Shown: positions 7,159 through 9,503 of the stretch, piece after piece
Layout: the number at the start of each line of letters is the position of its first letter
Numbering within the stretch: position 1 is the stretch's first letter
Assembly (NCBI GenBank): GCA_964399465.1
Contig: CAYNRA010000099.1
Coordinates: 1-9,503, forward strand
Direction: 5' to 3'
Origin: CAYNRA01 sp964399465
GTDB lineage: Bacteria; Bacteroidota; Bacteroidia; Cytophagales; Spirosomataceae
Length of the DNA stretch: 9,503 nucleotides
Program-made: the position numbers and the translations under genes
The notes under the pieces: generated by a model
Told to the model about the DNA's origin: nothing
The model's input: only the letters and a program-made list of their open reading frames with translations
Database searches by the model: none

Positions 7159-7166
7159 TATATTTG
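7159..7166 (+). promoter_or_regulatory. Candidate promoter of the glycosyltransferase-rsmG operon, -7 element TATATTTG
   Basis: Exact match to TAnnTTTG, 29 nt before the ATG at 7196, predicting a leader of about 23 nt. The nearest TTG (7131-7133) is some 25 nt upstream, longer than usual, so the -33 part is poor; an inverted repeat overlaps this area. Confidence 0.5.
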
Positions 7167-7195
7167 TATTCATTTCTCACTAAATGACTCAATAA

Positions 7196-8401
7196 ATGCT
7201 CTGGCATGACGTTATACCTTCCCTCTTTTTGATAGCTGTTTTTTGGCAATTGATGTACACACTCTTTGTGTTTCTTCGCCTTTCATTTTACAAAAGACGA
7301 GTACCCGAGTTTATCGAAAGTGCTCCAGGGGTCTCTATTGTTGTGGCTGCTTGGAATGAGCTTGAAAATCTTCAATCGCTTATCCCTCTGCTCGAAAGTC
7401 AGCAATATCCTGATTTTGAGATAATTATCGTGGATGACCGTTCCTCGGATGGTACATACGACTATCTTTTAACAAATAAAGATAACTTCCCAAATGTCAA
7501 AATTGTGCGGATAGAAACAGTACCCGTCCATTTCACAGCCAAGAAGTATGCCCTAACCATGGGGATTAAAAAAGCATCGAAAGAGCTTATTCTAGTAACA
7601 GATGCTGACTGCCGTCCTTCTAGTGAACTATGGGTACAACGAATGGCAGAGTCACTAGGTGATAAAGAAATTGTTCTCGGTTACTCGCCTTATCCAGCTT
7701 ACCCAGGTGGATTGAATGCCTTAATCCGCTACGAGACTTTCCAAACAGCGGTTCAATACCTTTCTTTTGCATTGGCAGGTATTCCGTTCATGGGAGTTGG
7801 TAGAAATCTATTGTATAGAAAGGACTTTTTCTGGGCAAATGGAGGCTTTGCATCTCATTATGGATTACTAGGAGGAGATGATGACCTCTTCGTAAATCAA
7901 ACAGCAAATTCTAAAAATGTGGCGATCTGTATCGAATCTGACGCCTATACACTATCTGAACCCAAAAGAAATTGGAAAGACTGGTTTATTCAAAAAAGAC
8001 GACATCTTTCCGTCGGAAAAAAATATAAGTTTAAACATAAAATCCACTTAGGATTACTATGGTACGGCCAATTATTTAGTTGGTTTTTATTCATTCCAGC
8101 TCTATTTTTTCAACCCGAATTATTTCAAGTACCTGATTGGGCGAGAATTCCTGCAGCTATCAGCAAAGAGTTGCATCTTGAAGCTACTTTGTTTATCACG
8201 GATTGGATGCGGTTTGTTCTTGGCGTATTTATGGGATATATCCTAATTAAGTGGCTAGTATTTAGTTCTTTAAATAGAAGGTTAGGTTCGAACGTAGGTA
8301 TGTGGCGCATGCCTTATTATGAGTTCTTATTCACTGGATATTTGTTTATTTTAGGAATTGTTACATTGTTTACAAACCCCAAGCGTTTGCGCTGGAAATA
8401 A
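7196..8401 (+). CDS. Membrane-bound family 2 glycosyltransferase
   Basis: The 401-residue protein has a GT-A catalytic domain that should act in the cytoplasm at the membrane, moving sugar from a nucleotide donor to a lipid or polymer acceptor. Seen: an N-terminal membrane helix (about 7-30), VSIVVAAWNELENL (46-59), IIIVDDRSSDGT (76-87), the metal-binding TDADCRP (135-141), GGDDDLF (226-232) and QKRRHLSVG (266-274). The last stands where processive enzymes have QxxRW, but with histidine instead of tryptophan. Three C-terminal hydrophobic helices follow at about 285-305, 336-356 and 376-393. This layout is shared with polysaccharide synthases and with transferases making glycolipids; the acceptor cannot be read. 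It is the first gene of a likely operon, 27 nt ahead of rsmG. Family is firm, substrate unknown. Confidence 0.88.
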   Translation: MLWHDVIPSLFLIAVFWQLMYTLFVFLRLSFYKRRVPEFIESAPGVSIVVAAWNELENLQSLIPLLESQQYPDFEIIIVDDRSSDGTYDYLLTNKDNFPNVKIVRIETVPVHFTAKKYALTMGIKKASKELILVTDADCRPSSELWVQRMAESLGDKEIVLGYSPYPAYPGGLNALIRYETFQTAVQYLSFALAGIPFMGVGRNLLYRKDFFWANGGFASHYGLLGGDDDLFVNQTANSKNVAICIESDAYTLSEPKRNWKDWFIQKRRHLSVGKKYKFKHKIHLGLLWYGQLFSWFLFIPALFFQPELFQVPDWARIPAAISKELHLEATLFITDWMRFVLGVFMGYILIKWLVFSSLNRRLGSNVGMWRMPYYEFLFTGYLFILGIVTLFTNPKRLRWK

Positions 8402-8428
8402 TAATTTTATTCAAATAACTCTAGTAAA

Positions 8429-9061
8429 GTGTCAGATTTTTCGATTATCGCAAAGTATTTTCCGGATCTTACTCCCATACAGCAAACTCAGTTTGCTCAG
8501 CTTCACGAACTATATACGCACTGGAATGCTCAGATTAATGTCATTTCCAGAAAAGATATGGATAATTTGTACGAAAAACATGTGCTACATTCACTCGGAA
8601 TAGCAAAAGTTTGTTCGTTTACAGATGGCTCGGAAATTCTAGATGTAGGAACGGGTGGCGGTTTTCCGGGTATTCCACTCGCTATTTTATTTCCTGAGGT
8701 AAGCTTTCATCTCGTTGATTCCATCGGAAAAAAAATCAAGGTGGTACAAGAGGTAGCTGACGGTTTGGGTCTAAAAAATATTCGTGCACAACATGAACGC
8801 GCCGAACGCGCCGATGGTTTTTATGATTTCGTGGTTTCTCGTGCGGTTACGCGCTTGCAACCTTTCATGGGCTGGATTCAAAATAAAATCAGTAGAAATC
8901 ATTTCAATAAACTAGACAATGGTGTTCTATATCTCAAAGGAGGGGACTTAAAAGAAGAACTTGCGGAGGTGAATAGACCTAAAAAAGTATATGATTTGAG
9001 TTCGTATTTTGAAGAAGAGTTCTTTGAAACAAAAAAAGTAGTGTATGTTCCATTCAAATAA
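8429..9061 (+). CDS. rsmG: 16S rRNA (guanine527-N7)-methyltransferase RsmG
   Basis: RsmG (GidB) places m7G at position 527 of 16S rRNA, in the 530 loop near the streptomycin site, using S-adenosylmethionine. The 210 residues equal the usual length. The N-terminal block LYTHWNAQINVISRKD (28-43) and the EKHVLHSL stretch are typical. The SAM-binding loop LDVGTGGGFPGIPL (71-84), the acidic LVDS (95-98) and VVSRAVTRL (135-143) follow in order. The start codon is GTG (8429), giving MSDFSIIAKYF. No ATG lies near, and the codon fits the family N-terminus. It lies 27 nt after the glycosyltransferase stop and 15 nt before the next gene, so co-transcription is likely. In other bacteria, loss of this gene gives low-level streptomycin resistance. 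Identification is firm. Confidence 0.95.
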   Translation: MSDFSIIAKYFPDLTPIQQTQFAQLHELYTHWNAQINVISRKDMDNLYEKHVLHSLGIAKVCSFTDGSEILDVGTGGGFPGIPLAILFPEVSFHLVDSIGKKIKVVQEVADGLGLKNIRAQHERAERADGFYDFVVSRAVTRLQPFMGWIQNKISRNHFNKLDNGVLYLKGGDLKEELAEVNRPKKVYDLSSYFEEEFFETKKVVYVPFK

Positions 9062-9076
9062 TTAGTCCAAACTACG

Positions 9077-9361
9077 ATGATAGAAAAATATGCTGCAAGC
9101 TTTTGGATGAATCCACTTTTTCCTGATGTTGTTGAGTTCTCTGAAAAAGGAGTGACCTTCATTATTCGTAAGTTCATGTCTTCCAACGAGAATTTCGTTT
9201 TTTATAATGACATCGCTGGAGTTGAAATAGAGTCAGGTGTATTTTTCTCAACAATCCGCATCAAGGCAAGAGCACGCGAAGAAGAAATTATTATTCAAAA
9301 TTTTACAAAATCAGACGCAAGACGTGTAAAAGAGCTTATTTTAGACCGTGCTCAGAGATAA
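9077..9361 (+). CDS. Small PH-like domain protein, function unknown
   Basis: A 94-residue soluble protein without membrane helix or signal peptide. Its pattern of short beta strands, VTFIIRKF (26-33), FVFYNDIAGVEIE (40-52), FFSTIRIKAR (56-65), EEIIIQNF (69-76), then a C-terminal helix SDARRVKELILDRA (79-92), fits one bacterial PH-like (bPH) fold unit. The D-I-A-G-V-E-I stretch followed by a strand pair and the 'nft..dar.ikeli' ending are wording I associate with small bPH proteins of Bacteroidota. It starts 15 nt after rsmG and is probably the last gene of that operon. There is no conserved catalytic motif, so binding or scaffolding is more likely than catalysis. It is a real gene by coding character and position, but function is unassigned. 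Confidence 0.7.
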   Translation: MIEKYAASFWMNPLFPDVVEFSEKGVTFIIRKFMSSNENFVFYNDIAGVEIESGVFFSTIRIKARAREEEIIIQNFTKSDARRVKELILDRAQR

Positions 9362-9395
9362 AATACTGTATTTGAAAAAAAAATAGAGATAACTA

Positions 9396-9426
9396 TTGAC
9401 AAGTATTAGGAAATAGTATACTTTTG
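9396..9426 (+). promoter_or_regulatory. Strong Bacteroidota-type promoter of the tRNA
   Basis: TTGACA at 9396-9401 and TACTTTTG at 9419-9426 are separated by 20 nt counted from TTG, close to the phylum's -33/-7 arrangement with an exact TAnnTTTG. Transcription would start near 9433, about 16 nt before the tRNA. It is the best promoter in the window. Confidence 0.8.
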
Positions 9427-9448
9427 CACCACGTTTATAATAAAACGA

Positions 9449-9503
9449 TCCCGAATAGCTCAGTCGGTTAGAGCATCTGACTGTTAATCAGAGGGTCGCT
9501 GGT
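9449..9503 (+). tRNA. tRNA-Asn (anticodon GTT), 3' end cut by the window edge
   Basis: 55 nt are visible: acceptor strand TCCCGAA (9449-9455), D-arm GCTC/GAGC with loop AGTCGGTTA, and anticodon stem TCTGA/TCAGA around loop CTGTTAA (9481-9487) with anticodon GTT at 9483-9485. The variable loop and the first T-stem bases GCTGG follow, then the window ends. It decodes AAC and AAU. Further tRNAs may follow outside the window. Confidence 0.95.

Noticed and set aside
9362..9385. Hairpin-like AAATACTGTATTT followed by an A run after the PH-like gene
   Set aside because: The stem leaves a 1-nt loop if fully paired, and the run is A rather than T on the coding strand, so it is not a terminator for this operon.
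1..9503. CRISPR array, insertion sequence, prophage, toxin-antitoxin or defence cassette
   Set aside because: No spaced direct repeats, transposase motifs, target-site duplications or toxin/antitoxin-like pairs were seen. The tRNA at the end could serve as an integration site, but its 3' end is outside the window.

Overview
The window reads as ordinary chromosome of a member of the Bacteroidota, probably near Sphingobacteriia or Chitinophagia (low confidence at class level). Four upstream regions carry exact matches to the Bacteroidota -7 promoter element TAnnTTTG, a fifth stands before a tRNA, Shine-Dalgarno sequences are mostly absent, and the protein sequences (PruA, the 4-TM membrane protein, RNase HII) have the wording typical of that phylum. 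A run of 10 N shows that this is a draft scaffold.

Layout: (1) 2-796 (+), the 3' part of the GTPase gene era, closed by a clean rho-independent terminator at 803-834. (2) 952-2658 (+), a FadD-type long-chain acyl-CoA ligase. It converges on pruA (4369-2730, -), the proline-catabolic P5C dehydrogenase. The two share a perfect 23-bp bidirectional terminator hairpin. The pruA gene is crossed by the N run, but its real C-terminus can be recovered on the far side; the flanks appear to overlap by 4 bases, so the gap is probably an artefact. (3) 5491-4566 (-), a two-gene unit: a 146-residue four-helix membrane protein with membrane histidines, then a DCC/DUF393 thiol-oxidoreductase-like protein. A terminator-like hairpin ends 2 nt before the start codon of the second gene. 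(4) 5651-6475 (+), a membrane-anchored HExxH...E metallopeptidase of unknown role. Its 3' end overlaps that of rnhB (7013-6426, -) by 50 bp. (5) 7196-9361 (+), a likely operon of a membrane GT2 glycosyltransferase, rsmG (gidB, GTG start) and a 94-residue PH-like small protein. (6) From 9449, the first 55 nt of a tRNA-Asn(GTT) behind a strong -33/-7 promoter.

Most genes are housekeeping: ribosome assembly (Era, RsmG), RNA:DNA hybrid repair (RNase HII), fatty-acid activation and proline breakdown, and translation (tRNA). The less known parts are the membrane-protein/DCC pair, the anchored metallopeptidase and the small PH-like protein. I see no mobile element, CRISPR array, toxin-antitoxin, phage or defence system. 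The points worth a second look are mainly regulatory hairpins and palindromes, an overlapping convergent gene pair, the assembly gap, and the poorly characterised membrane pair.
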